Assembly: GCF_039537965.1 (NCBI RefSeq)
Contig: NZ_BAABBM010000001.1
Coordinates: 2,331,501-2,395,500 of the forward strand
Source: Sphingomonas limnosediminicola
GTDB lineage: Bacteria; Pseudomonadota; Alphaproteobacteria; Sphingomonadales; Sphingomonadaceae
Direction: 5' to 3'
DNA length: 64,000 nucleotides
A model generated the notes under the pieces. The model was not told where the DNA came from. It searched no databases and saw nothing but the letters and a program-made list of their open reading frames with translations. The position numbers were made by a program, and so were the translations under genes. Below are positions 25,690-34,748 of this stretch, piece by piece; positions within the stretch are counted from its first letter, which is position 1; each line of letters begins with the position of its first letter.

Positions 25690-26363
25690 ACCAAGCTGAG
25701 GCAGCCTTCGACCTAGCTCGCGACGGCCTCGCGCTCGCGGCGGGCCTGCTTCCCACCGGTGAATTGGAAGCGCTCGAAAGAATTTTACCGATGCCGTCCT
25801 CGGCTGGTATGTGGATTCACGGCAGTCCACGGTTGGAGGCGATCCTCAGCCTCAGCCCTCTCGGCCAACTCGTCCGATCCAGGCTCGGCCCCGCCGCGCG
25901 CCCTGTTCGCGCCATTCTGTTCGACAAGACACCGGAAGCTAACTGGGCGCTGGCATGGCATCAGGATCGAACGATTGCAGTTCGCCAACGCCATCAGGCG
26001 GATGGCTTTGACCGGTGGACGGTGAAGGCTGGCATTCTACACGTCGAACCACCCTTTAAACTGCTCGAGCGAATGGTCACTGCGCGCATTCACCTAGATC
26101 CGGTGGACGAGGAAAATGCGCCGCTGCTGGTTGCCGTCGGGTCGCATCGAGCGGGGCGTGTTGCAGAGGATTCTATTTCATCGATAGTTGAAGGCAGCAG
26201 GATCGCAGCCTGCTCGGCAAGGCCTGGCGATGTCTGGCTCTACCAGACGACGATCCTTCACGCCTCGGAACGCTCAAGGAAGAATGCGTCACGCCGGGTG
26301 CTACAGATAGATTTCGCCTGCGATGAGTTGCCTGGCGAACTCGATTGGCTTGGCATCGCGTGA
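25686..26363 (+). CDS. Phytanoyl-CoA dioxygenase (PhyH) family protein, probable CTG start
   Basis: 225 residues from the CTG at 25686. Fe(II)/2-oxoglutarate site: H-x-D as WHQDRT near residue 97, distal H in TILHASERS, and a following arginine pair (SRRVLQIDF) for 2-oxoglutarate. Substrate unknown. The first ATG in frame (25791) would remove the conserved N-terminal strand ([14 protein letters not shown]). The CTG forms CTGA with the murA stop and has CGGAG six bases upstream, so CTG initiation is inferred; TTG at 25764 is a weaker alternative. Confidence 0.78.
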   Translation: MNQAEAAFDLARDGLALAAGLLPTGELEALERILPMPSSAGMWIHGSPRLEAILSLSPLGQLVRSRLGPAARPVRAILFDKTPEANWALAWHQDRTIAVRQRHQADGFDRWTVKAGILHVEPPFKLLERMVTARIHLDPVDEENAPLLVAVGSHRAGRVAEDSISSIVEGSRIAACSARPGDVWLYQTTILHASERSRKNASRRVLQIDFACDELPGELDWLGIA

Positions 26364-26369
26364 GCGCGA

Positions 26370-27134
26370 TTAGAGCTTCTTCATGAAGCGAATGCTGGTG
26401 CGTTCGTAGCCCATGTGGCGGTAGAAGGCATGGGCTTCGCCGCGGCGGTCGTTGCTGGTTACCTCGACAATCTGGCAGCCTTGCTTGCGGCACCATTGCT
26501 CGGCGGCTTCGACGAGCATTCGGCCGAGGCCGCGGCGATGCGCTTCTTCGGCGACGACGAGGACGGGGATGCGGCCGACGGGGGCAGGGCGGTGAACGGT
26601 TGTCATGGCGTGCACGCCGATGAGGCCGATGACCTGCTTGCCTTCGACGGCAACGATGGGCGTTTCGCCGAGCTTCTTCAGCCGCGTGAGGTTCTTTCGA
26701 ACCGCCTTTTCGTCGACTTCGTGGCCGAGGAAGTGAATCAGTTCGGCGAGGCGCGGGGCATCTGACGGCTTGGCATCACGCAGCGTGGGTTTCGGTGCGG
26801 GCTTTGGCTTGGGCGGCTTCTTCGGCGCTGGCGGCGGCTCGCTGTCGTTCGCAGGCTCGCGCTTCGGCTTCCCCTTGGGCTTGCGGGGCAGCACGGCGAC
26901 GTCGAGTGACGCGCCCCAGTCCTTCGCCCCGAGATTGCGGAGATAGCTTTCGACGTCCTCTGGTTTCGCGGTCGGTCCCTTGTCGTCCATGCCGAAGACG
27001 GCTTTGCCTGTGGGATCGGAAAGGCCGACCTTGCCGAAGCGGCCCTTGCCGGGGGTTCGGACGCGGGAGCGGACGAGTTTGAGCCCGCGGTTGCGCGCGC
27101 TGTCGGCAAGCGTGTCGAGTTCCGGGTCGCTCAT
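26370..27134 (-). CDS. GNAT acetyltransferase with basic linker and N-terminal domain
   Basis: 254 residues. Residues about 1-85 form a small domain (GLKLVRSRVRTPG, KVGLSDPTGKAVFGMD) of unknown function. A Pro/Lys-rich linker (about 86-118) leads to a C-terminal GNAT domain with EEAHRRGLGRMLVEAAEQW and EAHAFYRHMGYERTS. The linker suggests a tethered enzyme. The ATG overlaps the DUF445 stop (ATGA). Confidence 0.82.
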   Translation of the reverse strand: MSDPELDTLADSARNRGLKLVRSRVRTPGKGRFGKVGLSDPTGKAVFGMDDKGPTAKPEDVESYLRNLGAKDWGASLDVAVLPRKPKGKPKREPANDSEPPPAPKKPPKPKPAPKPTLRDAKPSDAPRLAELIHFLGHEVDEKAVRKNLTRLKKLGETPIVAVEGKQVIGLIGVHAMTTVHRPAPVGRIPVLVVAEEAHRRGLGRMLVEAAEQWCRKQGCQIVEVTSNDRRGEAHAFYRHMGYERTSIRFMKKL

Positions 27135-28399
27135 AGCGTGTCCAATAGGTGGAGGACAAGGCCGACCAGCCCGCCGACGATCGTTCCGTTAATGCGGATG
27201 TACTGGAGGTCGCGGCCGACAGCGGCTTCGAGGCGGTTGGTGACGGTCTGCGCGTCCCAGCTCCGCACCGTTTCCGAAACCAGCTTGACGATCGAGCTGC
27301 CGTAGCTGGCGGACAGGCCGACGACGGCGCGGCGGGTAAACTGGTTGATCGCCTTGCGGATGCGGGGGTCGGTCTCGAGCGTCGCGCCCATCGATTTTAG
27401 GATCTCGCCGAGCTTGCCGGCCATCACTGCGTCGGGGTTGCGCGCCGCCTTGATGATTGCCTCGCGACCCTTCTGCCAGAGGGTGTCGAGCCACAGGCTT
27501 ACCGACTTGTTGTCGAGCAACTGCTCCTTGATGTTCTCGACCCTCTCACGAGTTTCAAGCTTGGTCTGAAGGTCGTTGGCGAGTTGGGCCAGTGCTTCCT
27601 CAACCTTGATGCGGACGGGGTGCGCAGGATCGGTGGACATTTCGACCGTCAGCTTGCGCAGGCCGTCGATGATCGCGTCGGCCAATTTCTCGTCGAGACC
27701 GGCGAGCTTCAGTACCCAGTTCGCCTTCTTGTGAACCATCTCGCGGATCAGCGGTTCGTTGGCGTCGAGCGCGCGCGCGGTCCAGCGGATGCCGGCTTCG
27801 AGCATCGGTACGTGACGGTCTTCGTTGATGGCGCTCGCAAGCGCGTGGCCGAGCAGCGGCGAGATTTCGGTACGGCGCAGCCGCGAGGCGATGGCGCCTT
27901 TGACGATGCCGCCCAGCCGCTCGTCGTCGAGGCTTTCGAACATGTCGGCGATAAGGCGTGAAGCGCCGGAGCGTATGCGCGACTGCTCGTCCTGGTTGGG
28001 CGTCTGGAGGAAGGTGCCGACCGCTCCAGCGACGTCGATGTTGCGCATGCGGCGCGCGACGACCGTCGGGATCAGGAAGTTTTCCTGGAGAAAGCGGGCG
28101 AGCGCCTCGCCGATGCGGTCCTTGTTGCGCGGAATGATCGCGGTGTGCGGGATCGGCAGGCCGAGCGGGTGGCGGAACAGCGCGGTGACGGCGAACCAGT
28201 CGGCAAGGCCGCCGACCATCGCTGCTTCGGCAAACGACTTCACATAAGCGAGCCACGGATATTGCGGCTCGAAATAGCGCGTTACCCCGAAAACGACAGC
28301 CATGACGACGAGCAGGCCAGTCGCGACAACCTTCATCCCCTGCGCGCCGGGCTGCGCAGGGTTGAACCGGGATAAACTACTGTTGGTCATCGCTCTCAT
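27131..28399 (-). CDS. DUF445 family membrane protein
   Basis: 422 residues. One membrane helix near the N-terminus (about 23-43), a long helical region with the family motif FAEAAMVGGLADWFAVTALFRHPLG, and a C-terminal hydrophobic helix (GGLVGLVLHLLDTL). DUF445 proteins are envelope proteins of unknown function. ATG at 28399 or 28390 are both possible. A perfect hairpin (28401-28421) abuts the start. Confidence 0.87.
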   Translation of the reverse strand: MRAMTNSSLSRFNPAQPGAQGMKVVATGLLVVMAVVFGVTRYFEPQYPWLAYVKSFAEAAMVGGLADWFAVTALFRHPLGLPIPHTAIIPRNKDRIGEALARFLQENFLIPTVVARRMRNIDVAGAVGTFLQTPNQDEQSRIRSGASRLIADMFESLDDERLGGIVKGAIASRLRRTEISPLLGHALASAINEDRHVPMLEAGIRWTARALDANEPLIREMVHKKANWVLKLAGLDEKLADAIIDGLRKLTVEMSTDPAHPVRIKVEEALAQLANDLQTKLETRERVENIKEQLLDNKSVSLWLDTLWQKGREAIIKAARNPDAVMAGKLGEILKSMGATLETDPRIRKAINQFTRRAVVGLSASYGSSIVKLVSETVRSWDAQTVTNRLEAAVGRDLQYIRINGTIVGGLVGLVLHLLDTL

Positions 28400-28400
28400 G

Positions 28401-28421
28401 CCGGCTCAATAGCTGAGCCGG
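28401..28421. repeat. Intercistronic hairpin between the RND permease and DUF445
   Basis: CCGGCTCA-ATAGC-TGAGCCGG: perfect 8-base arms, 5-base loop, ending one base before the DUF445 ATG. It has no T-run, so it is more likely an mRNA-processing or start-masking hairpin than a terminator. Confidence 0.55.
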
Positions 28422-28433
28422 GCCCGAGGTTCA

Positions 28434-31400
28434 TCATTCGGCAGGAACGGGATGTCCAGCCTGATGCGCGTCGGCGCCCACGAAGCGATGGAACAGCTTG
28501 CCGATCCTCGTTTCGATCGAGATCGCGATCGAAAAGTAAGACGGGACGAGGAGCAGCGTCAGCAGCGTCGAGAAGATGAGGCCGCCGATAACGGTGATGC
28601 CCATCGGCGCACGCCAGCTGTTGTCGCCGCTGATCGAGATCGCGGTCGGCAGCATGCCGGCGACCATCGCGACGGTGGTCATGACGATCGGCTGGGCGCG
28701 CTTGTGGCCGGCTTCCCAAATGGCTTTGTCCTTGGGCATGCCATGGTTCATCATCTCGACCGCGAAGTCGACAAGCAGGATCGAGTTCTTCGCGACGATA
28801 CCGAACAGCATGAGCACACCGATGAGGACGAACAGCGACACAGGCTGGTTGGCGATGTGCAGCGCAACCGCCGCTCCAAGGGGCGCCAGGAGCAACGACC
28901 CCATGTTGACGAACGGCGCCAGGAACCGGCGATAGAGCAGTACCAGCACCGCGAACACGAGCAGCACGCCGGCGATGAGCGCGACGGCGAAGTTGAACAG
29001 CAGTTCCGACTGCCACTTCTGGTTGCCGAGGTTCATCTTCTGCACACCCTGCGGCAGGTTCTTCACGGTCGGAAGCTCATTGACCTTCGCCCAGACGTCG
29101 CCTTCGACGACGCCCGGTGCCAGATCTGCGCCGATCGCGAGCCTGCGGAGCTGGTTCGAACGCTGGATCGTCGTCGGGCCTGACCCGAAGCCGATTTTCG
29201 CGACGGACTTAAGCGGAACCGAGGAGCCGTTCGACGTCGGCACCGGCAGATTCTCAAGCGTCGAGAGGTCGCGCCGCGAGCTTTCCGACAGCGAAACCTG
29301 GATCGGCACCTGACGGTCGGACAGCGAGAACTTGGCGCTGTTTTGCTCGATTTCGCCAAGCGTCGCGATGCGGATCGTCTGGCTCAGCGCGGCGGTCGTC
29401 ACGCCGAGGTCGGCCGCAAGGTCGAAGCGGGGCGTGATCGTGATTTCCGGCTGCGCGAGGTTACTTCCGACACGCGGTGCGCGAAGGCCTTTGACCGTGG
29501 CCATTTCCTTGGCGATCTGGTTCGCAACGGCGTTTAGCTGGGCCGGGTCTTCTCCGCCGAGAAAGAGCATGATGTCGCGCGAGTCTCCGTCGGGGCCACC
29601 GCCCTGTTGGCTCTGGAAGCTGACACGGGCATCGGGCATCGCCGCCAATACCGGCGAGAGATTCCGCTCGAAGTCCGTGCTCTTCACCTTGCGGTCCTTC
29701 TTGAGCACGATGTTCACGTGGCCTTCGCCGACGTTGATGCGCTCGAAAACGCGCTCGACGCTCGGATCCTGTGCGATCCTGTTCGCGACGCGGTCGACGA
29801 CAGCTTCGGTTTCCTTAAGCGTCGTGCCGGGCGGCATGGTAATGTTGGCGCGCGAGAAGTCGCTGTTTTGCGGCGGGAAGAATGACATCGACAACGTGCC
29901 GAACAGCGTGAAGCTGAGAAGCAGCGTCAGGACGCCGGCGCCGACCATGGCCATGCGATGATCGTGCATACGCGCGGCCCAGCGGCTGGCCATGATTCCA
30001 TGCCATTCTGCGAAGCCAGAGCGGCCGACCAACTGGACGAGGATCGCGACCAGCTTGGCCGCACCATAGGCGAGCGCCGCGCCGACGAGGAAGGCCAGCG
30101 GGAAGGCGTAAGCCGTGGGAAGCCCGACTTTGCCCAAGCCCATCACCACGGCGCCGATGCCGCCGACGAAGACGGCCAGGACGGGCAGGAGGAGAAAGCC
30201 GCCGAGCAGGTAGTAGCCGATGCTCTTCTCGGACTTAGGTATCCGCGCGAGGAGAGCATTAGCCTTCGACGTGTCGAGGCTCCAGTTCAGGACCTTGAGG
30301 TAGATGTCCATCCACTTCCACGCGGCGTGCGGCTGCGCACCGTGCGAACGCAGGAAGTACGCGGCGATCAGCGGCGTGATCATGCGGGCGACGAGCAAGC
30401 TCATCAGGACTGACAACACGACGGTGAAGCCGAACGCCTTGAAATACTGGCCGGCGATGCCGGGCATGAGCGCGACCGGGAAGAAGACGGCGACGATGGC
30501 CATCGTCGTTGCAAGCACTGCGAGGCCGATCTCGTCTGCCGCGTCGAGCGACGCCTGGTAGCCCGATTTGCCCATGCGCATGTGGCGGACGATGTTCTCG
30601 ATCTCCACGATCGCGTCGTCGACCAGCACGCCGGCGACAAGGCCCATCGCCATCGTCGACATGAAGTTCAGGGTGATCCCCAGCATGCTCATGAAGAAAA
30701 AGGCGGGGATCGCCGAAAGGGGAATGGCGAGTGCCGAGATGGCCGTCGCTCGGATGTCGCGAAGGAACAGAAGCACGACGAGAACGGCGAGGATTGCGCC
30801 TTCGATCAGGCCTTCCATCGCCGAGCGGTACTGCGCCTTCGTATAGTCGACGGTGGTGAAGACCTCAGAGAACTGGATCTTCGGATTCTCCTTCTGGATC
30901 AGCTTCAGTTCCTTCTGAAGCGAATCATAGGCCGTGACTTCCGACGCGCCCTTCGCTCGCTGAATCATGAAGGTGACGACCTGGTGGCCGTTCTGCTTGG
31001 CGATCGAGCGCTGCTCGGAATTGCTGTCCTGGACCTGGCCGAGGTCGACCAGCCGCACGAAGCGTCCGCCGGGCAAGGCAATCTGCGTCTGCGACAGCTG
31101 GTAGGCGTCCGTCGCATTGCCGAGCACGCGGACCGACTGCTCGGACCCGGCGATTTCGGCCCGGCCGCCGGCGCCGTTCATGTTGCTCGCACGAAGCTGC
31201 TGATTGACCTGCGCCGCGGTGATGCCCTGCGATTGCAGTGCGGCGGGGTCGAGGATGACGCGGATGGTGCGGTCGACGCCGCCAATTCGCTGGACCGCCG
31301 CGATTCCGGGCAATCCGAGCAGGCGCTTGGCGACCGTATTGTCGATGTACCAGCTCAGCTGCTCGAGCGTCATGTCGTTGGTCTGGGCGCCGATGTAGGA

Positions 31401-31823
31401 GATCGGCTCGTCATTGACGTCGACCCGCGTCACCTGCGGCTCGAGGATGCCTTCCGGCAGGCTGCCGCGGATTTGCGCGATCACGTTGCGAACGTCGTTC
31501 ACTGCGCGGTCGGTGGGCGTGCCGAGCTGGAACTGCACGAACGTCGTGCTGTTGCCCTCGCTCACCGTGCTGCTCATTTCCTCGACGCCGTTGACGCCGC
31601 GGATCGCGGATTCGACGCGCTGCGTGACCTGCGTTTCAAGCTCGTTCGGCGCTGCGCCCGGCTGCGTGACCGACACGATCGCGGCCGGGAAGTCGATGTC
31701 CGGGTTGTTGTTCACCTGCATGCGGGAGAACGACACCAGGCCGGCTAGCATCAGCCCCACGAAGAGGACGATGGGGAAGACCGGGTTGCGGATGCACCAG
31801 GACGAAATGTTGCGGAAGTTCAT
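28434..31823 (-). CDS. RND efflux permease (HAE1/AcrB type)
   Basis: 1129 residues, inner-membrane trimer subunit that pumps drugs or other hydrophobic compounds using the proton gradient. Typical start (IRNPVFPIVLFVGLMLAGL), two large periplasmic loops, and the proton-relay aspartates in GVLVDDAIVEIENI of TM4. A non-standard insert with two extra hydrophobic stretches (about residues 540-610) separates the halves, making it some 80-100 residues longer than AcrB. Coupled to the upstream adaptor gene (23-base gap). No outer-membrane TolC-type gene is in the window. Confidence 0.93.
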   Translation of the reverse strand: MNFRNISSWCIRNPVFPIVLFVGLMLAGLVSFSRMQVNNNPDIDFPAAIVSVTQPGAAPNELETQVTQRVESAIRGVNGVEEMSSTVSEGNSTTFVQFQLGTPTDRAVNDVRNVIAQIRGSLPEGILEPQVTRVDVNDEPISYIGAQTNDMTLEQLSWYIDNTVAKRLLGLPGIAAVQRIGGVDRTIRVILDPAALQSQGITAAQVNQQLRASNMNGAGGRAEIAGSEQSVRVLGNATDAYQLSQTQIALPGGRFVRLVDLGQVQDSNSEQRSIAKQNGHQVVTFMIQRAKGASEVTAYDSLQKELKLIQKENPKIQFSEVFTTVDYTKAQYRSAMEGLIEGAILAVLVVLLFLRDIRATAISALAIPLSAIPAFFFMSMLGITLNFMSTMAMGLVAGVLVDDAIVEIENIVRHMRMGKSGYQASLDAADEIGLAVLATTMAIVAVFFPVALMPGIAGQYFKAFGFTVVLSVLMSLLVARMITPLIAAYFLRSHGAQPHAAWKWMDIYLKVLNWSLDTSKANALLARIPKSEKSIGYYLLGGFLLLPVLAVFVGGIGAVVMGLGKVGLPTAYAFPLAFLVGAALAYGAAKLVAILVQLVGRSGFAEWHGIMASRWAARMHDHRMAMVGAGVLTLLLSFTLFGTLSMSFFPPQNSDFSRANITMPPGTTLKETEAVVDRVANRIAQDPSVERVFERINVGEGHVNIVLKKDRKVKSTDFERNLSPVLAAMPDARVSFQSQQGGGPDGDSRDIMLFLGGEDPAQLNAVANQIAKEMATVKGLRAPRVGSNLAQPEITITPRFDLAADLGVTTAALSQTIRIATLGEIEQNSAKFSLSDRQVPIQVSLSESSRRDLSTLENLPVPTSNGSSVPLKSVAKIGFGSGPTTIQRSNQLRRLAIGADLAPGVVEGDVWAKVNELPTVKNLPQGVQKMNLGNQKWQSELLFNFAVALIAGVLLVFAVLVLLYRRFLAPFVNMGSLLLAPLGAAVALHIANQPVSLFVLIGVLMLFGIVAKNSILLVDFAVEMMNHGMPKDKAIWEAGHKRAQPIVMTTVAMVAGMLPTAISISGDNSWRAPMGITVIGGLIFSTLLTLLLVPSYFSIAISIETRIGKLFHRFVGADAHQAGHPVPAE

Positions 31824-31846
31824 GTCTTAACTGCTTTCGCTGACGC

Positions 31847-33031
31847 TTAGCGCGCTGCTTCGCGGTGCGGATTGACCTTCTGCCCCGGGTTGAGGAACGG
31901 CCCCGCCGAGAGCACCACCGGCTCGTTGCCTGACAGGCCGGTCGCGATCGTGACGCCACTCTCATTCACGGTCCCGATCGTGATGCCCCGCCGCTCGACT
32001 TCGTTCCGGCCATTGACGATGTAGACGTAATTGCCGTTGGCATCGCTGAGCACGGCACTCTGCGGCAGCATCGGCGCGGAGGTTTCGCCGGCCGTGATGC
32101 GAGCTTCGGCAAAGCCGCCGGGTTTGACCGCGGGCGTATAAGGGATGGCGATACGGACGGCGCCGAGCCGCGATTGCGGATCGATCGTCGGCGCAACCTG
32201 CCAGACGCTGCCGGTGATCGTGGTCGGCGCGCCAACAGGCGTTACGCTCGCTGCCATGCCGGTGTGGATGAGCGCCAGGTCCTGCTGCGACAGCTGCGCC
32301 TGCATTTCCATCTGCCCACCTTCTGCAAGGTGGAACAGCGCGCCGGAGCCGGGGCTGACGATCTGGCCGACCTCGACCGCGCGCGAGAGGATCAGGCCCG
32401 ACGCCGGTGCGATGACGTTGAGCTGGCCGATCTGCGCACGGGTCGCGGCGAGCGTCGCCTGCGCCACGCGAACCTGGGCGTAAGCGGCGTCGCGCGTCGC
32501 TTTCTTAGAATCGATTTCTGCCTTGGAAACGAAGCCGCGGCCCTGAAGGGCGACGGCGCGCTCATAGTTCGACTGGGCCAGCGCAGCGTTGGCGCGCGCC
32601 GCATCGACCTGCGCCGCAAGCTGTGCCGCCTGTTGCGCCTGAACCGAGCGATCGACGACTGCCAGCGTCTGCCCGGCACGAACCCAGCTGCCGGCATCGA
32701 CGAGAACGCGGACGACACGGCCACCCTGGCCGGCGATGCCGACCGGCTGATCGCGCTTCGCCGCGAGCGGTCCGCTGGCGGTGATGATGCGAGCGACGGA
32801 GCTGCGACCGGGAACGACCACCGTGACGCTTGGAACTTGGCCCGCGCCCTTGGCGTCGCCAGCCGCTGCGTCATCAGGCTTCGTGGCTCCTTTGCCCATC
32901 AGCATGGCTGCGGCGATAATGACGAGCATCGCGATGGCGACCGCGCCGATGATGATCCAGCGCCGACGGCGTGCACTATCGGTCACAATCAGCGTGTCCG
33001 AGGTGCGGATCGAAGTTTCCCGGTTCATCAT
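31847..33031 (-). CDS. RND efflux periplasmic adaptor (membrane fusion protein)
   Basis: 394 residues. A cytoplasmic N-terminus and one membrane helix (about 25-45) anchor it rather than a lipobox. Lipoyl-like motif GQGGRVVRVLVDAGSWVRAG, a coiled-coil hairpin (about 125-200) and LNVIAPASGLILSRAVEVGQ, followed by a beta-barrel domain. It links the RND permease to an outer-membrane channel. First gene of the minus-strand unit running to 26370. Confidence 0.92.
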   Translation of the reverse strand: MMNRETSIRTSDTLIVTDSARRRRWIIIGAVAIAMLVIIAAAMLMGKGATKPDDAAAGDAKGAGQVPSVTVVVPGRSSVARIITASGPLAAKRDQPVGIAGQGGRVVRVLVDAGSWVRAGQTLAVVDRSVQAQQAAQLAAQVDAARANAALAQSNYERAVALQGRGFVSKAEIDSKKATRDAAYAQVRVAQATLAATRAQIGQLNVIAPASGLILSRAVEVGQIVSPGSGALFHLAEGGQMEMQAQLSQQDLALIHTGMAASVTPVGAPTTITGSVWQVAPTIDPQSRLGAVRIAIPYTPAVKPGGFAEARITAGETSAPMLPQSAVLSDANGNYVYIVNGRNEVERRGITIGTVNESGVTIATGLSGNEPVVLSAGPFLNPGQKVNPHREAAR

Positions 33032-33146
33032 TCCCCTGCCGTCTTTGCGAGTCTGTTAGCGCCAACCACTGTATTACGTGAATAGAGCACCTCGCGCAAC
33101 AGGGCGCTACGAAGTTAACCGAAGCTACTGCTTTTCGACTAACGGT

Positions 33147-33171
33147 GGCACTTGTATTGCGAGCGAGCGTT
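33147..33171 (+). promoter_or_regulatory. EcfG-like promoter for YeaQ protein 1
   Basis: GGCAC-N16-CGTT, one mismatch from the alphaproteobacterial general-stress consensus GGAAC-N16/17-CGTT, 56 bases upstream of the YeaQ-type gene. Confidence 0.4.
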
Positions 33172-33226
33172 GCCGGCTGTTAAATCAATCGTCGCATGAA
33201 CGACAGTAGAATAGGGGAGCAGCCCA

Positions 33227-33490
33227 ATGGAGCAGTATGGGATCATCGGCTGGATCGTGATCGGCGGAATCGCCGGTGCCATCGCCAAGCTTCTGATGCC
33301 CGGCAAGGACCCGGGCGGATGCATCATCACCGTTCTTCTCGGCATTGCCGGCGCGCTGGTTGCCGGTTGGTTGGGCCATGCGATCGGCTGGTACAATACC
33401 GGTGAAGGCGCAGGCTTCGTCGCCGCGATCATCGGCGCATTCATCCTCCTTGGCATCTATCGGTTGGTTGCCGGCCGGCGCCGGCTATAG
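33227..33490 (+). CDS. GlsB/YeaQ/YmgE family stress membrane protein
   Basis: 87 residues with three membrane helices: IIGWIVIGGIAGAIAKLL, CIITVLLGIAGALVAGWLGHAIG and VAAIIGAFILLGIYRLV. The family (transglycosylase-associated) is induced by stress and of unknown mechanism. AGGGGAGCAG precedes the ATG. A second family member lies at 34360, on the other side of the SIMPL gene. Confidence 0.88.
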   Translation: MEQYGIIGWIVIGGIAGAIAKLLMPGKDPGGCIITVLLGIAGALVAGWLGHAIGWYNTGEGAGFVAAIIGAFILLGIYRLVAGRRRL

Positions 33491-33510
33491 CGTTCCCGTT
33501 CATGAAACAG

Positions 33511-33541
33511 CCATGGCGTGCGGGCAACCGTTGCGCCATGG
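33511..33541. repeat. Hairpin with GCAA tetraloop between YeaQ and SIMPL genes
   Basis: Perfect 8-base arms CCATGGCG/CGCCATGG enclose an inner CGG-GCAA-CCG stem with a GNRA loop. It lies 20 bases after the YeaQ stop and has no T-run. It may stabilise the YeaQ mRNA 3' end or the SIMPL leader. Confidence 0.55.
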
Positions 33542-33566
33542 TTACGACTGACCAGGGGAACGAGAA

Positions 33567-34283
33567 ATGAAACGCATCCTGATCGCCGCGCTGATGTTCG
33601 GCACGGCCGCCCTGCCGGCCCCTGCCGGCGCACAGAGCACCATTAACCAGACCATTGCGGGTACGCGGCTGGATATCAGCGCAACCGGCGAAGTCATGCG
33701 CGTGCCGGACGTCGCAATCATCAGCGCCGGCGTGGTCACTAAGTCGGCAACCGCCGGAGCGGCAATGCAGGAAGCGGCCAGCCGCATGCAGCGCGTGCGC
33801 GCCGCACTGAAGGCTGCAGGCGTCGCCGATCGCGATATTCAAACGAGCAATATCAGCCTCAACCCCGACTATCGCTACGTGAACAACGAGCCGCCGGTGA
33901 TCACCGGTTATCAGGCGTCGAACCAGGTGAGTGTCCGCTTTCGCGAGATTGCCAAGGCCGGCCGGATCCTCGACGCGCTGGTCAAGGAGGGCGCAAACCA
34001 GATAAACGGACCCACCTTGGTGGTCGACAAACCCGAATCCGCGCTCGACGAGGCGCGCGGCAAGGCGGTCGCCGCCGGGCGTGCGCGCGCCGAGCTCTAT
34101 GCGCGGTCGATGGGCTTGCGAGTGGTGCGTGTCGTCTCGGTCAGCGAAAGCGGTGGATATGCGCCGCCCCCGCCGATGCCCATGGTGATGCGGGCACAGA
34201 TGGCCGAGGCCGCCGATACCAAGATCGACGCTGGCGAGCAGAAGCTGCAGGTCAATCTGTCGATGACGTTCGAGCTCCAATAG
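33567..34283 (+). CDS. SIMPL domain (DUF541) periplasmic protein
   Basis: 238 residues. Signal peptide cut near AGA-QS (about residue 23), then one SIMPL domain: ISATGEVMRVPDVAIISAGV at the start and KLQVNLSMTFEL at the end, with a proline-rich turn YAPPPPMP near residue 198. Family role unknown; E. coli YggE is linked to oxidative stress. GGGGAACGAG before the ATG. Confidence 0.9.
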   Translation: MKRILIAALMFGTAALPAPAGAQSTINQTIAGTRLDISATGEVMRVPDVAIISAGVVTKSATAGAAMQEAASRMQRVRAALKAAGVADRDIQTSNISLNPDYRYVNNEPPVITGYQASNQVSVRFREIAKAGRILDALVKEGANQINGPTLVVDKPESALDEARGKAVAAGRARAELYARSMGLRVVRVVSVSESGGYAPPPPMPMVMRAQMAEAADTKIDAGEQKLQVNLSMTFELQ

Positions 34284-34306
34284 CCGCGCTCGGAAAGGCA
34301 AAGAAA

Positions 34307-34337
34307 AAGGCCGCGCGGGCAATCCCCACGCGGCCTT
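34307..34337. terminator. Bidirectional terminator between SIMPL and YeaQ 2
   Basis: AAGGCCGCG...CGCGGCCTT, a perfect 9-base stem with a 13-base loop, flanked by AAAAA on the left and TTT on the right, between two convergent genes. Confidence 0.85.
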
Positions 34338-34359
34338 TCAATTCAGACCGGTCGGTTCG

Positions 34360-34611
34360 TTAGCGGACCGTACCCCTGCGGATCAGGTTTACGATCGCCA
34401 AGAGGATGACCGCACCGATGAGCGCGTAGAGGAAGCTTTCGATCGTGATGCCGGCATTCATATTCACGCCGAACAGCAGACCGGCAATGACCGCACCAAT
34501 GATGCCGACGACGATGTTTAGGATGACACCCTGTTGGGCGTCAGTCCGCATGATGAGGCTGGCGAGCCAACCGCAAATGCCACCGACGACGAGCCAGACG
34601 ATGATACCCAT
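34360..34611 (-). CDS. GlsB/YeaQ/YmgE family stress membrane protein
   Basis: 83 residues, three membrane helices (GIIVWLVVGGICGWLASLIM, GVILNIVVGIIGAVIAGLLFG, SFLYALIGAVILLAIVNLI). Second family member in 1.4 kb; the two differ in sequence, so not a recent duplication. AGGAGGGATTAGGCTC precedes the ATG. An EcfG-like promoter and a leader hairpin lie upstream. Confidence 0.88.
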   Translation of the reverse strand: MGIIVWLVVGGICGWLASLIMRTDAQQGVILNIVVGIIGAVIAGLLFGVNMNAGITIESFLYALIGAVILLAIVNLIRRGTVR

Positions 34612-34635
34612 GAGCCTAATCCCTCCTGTTCTCGT

Positions 34636-34658
34636 GATCGCCCTGGCTTAGGGCGATC
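34636..34658. repeat. Leader hairpin of the YeaQ 2 gene
   Basis: GATCGCCCT-GGCTT-AGGGCGATC: perfect 9-base arms in the 5' untranslated region, 25 bases before the ATG and just downstream of the predicted EcfG start site. Confidence 0.55.
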
Positions 34659-34672
34659 GTTCCGGCACCACA

Positions 34673-34698
34673 GACGCGCGATGCGCCGCAGTTGTTCC
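34673..34698 (-). promoter_or_regulatory. EcfG-like promoter for YeaQ 2
   Basis: On the minus strand GGAAC-N17-CGTC, one base from the consensus GGAAC-N16/17-CGTT, 62 bases upstream of the ATG. Confidence 0.5.
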
Positions 34699-34748
34699 GG
34701 ATTCGGAAGGGTCTGGCAAGAAAATTGGTTAACGAGAGGAGCCGAAGC

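Noticed and set aside
30582..31748. A 388-codon frame antisense to the RND permease
   Set aside because: Antisense shadow without domains or ribosome site.
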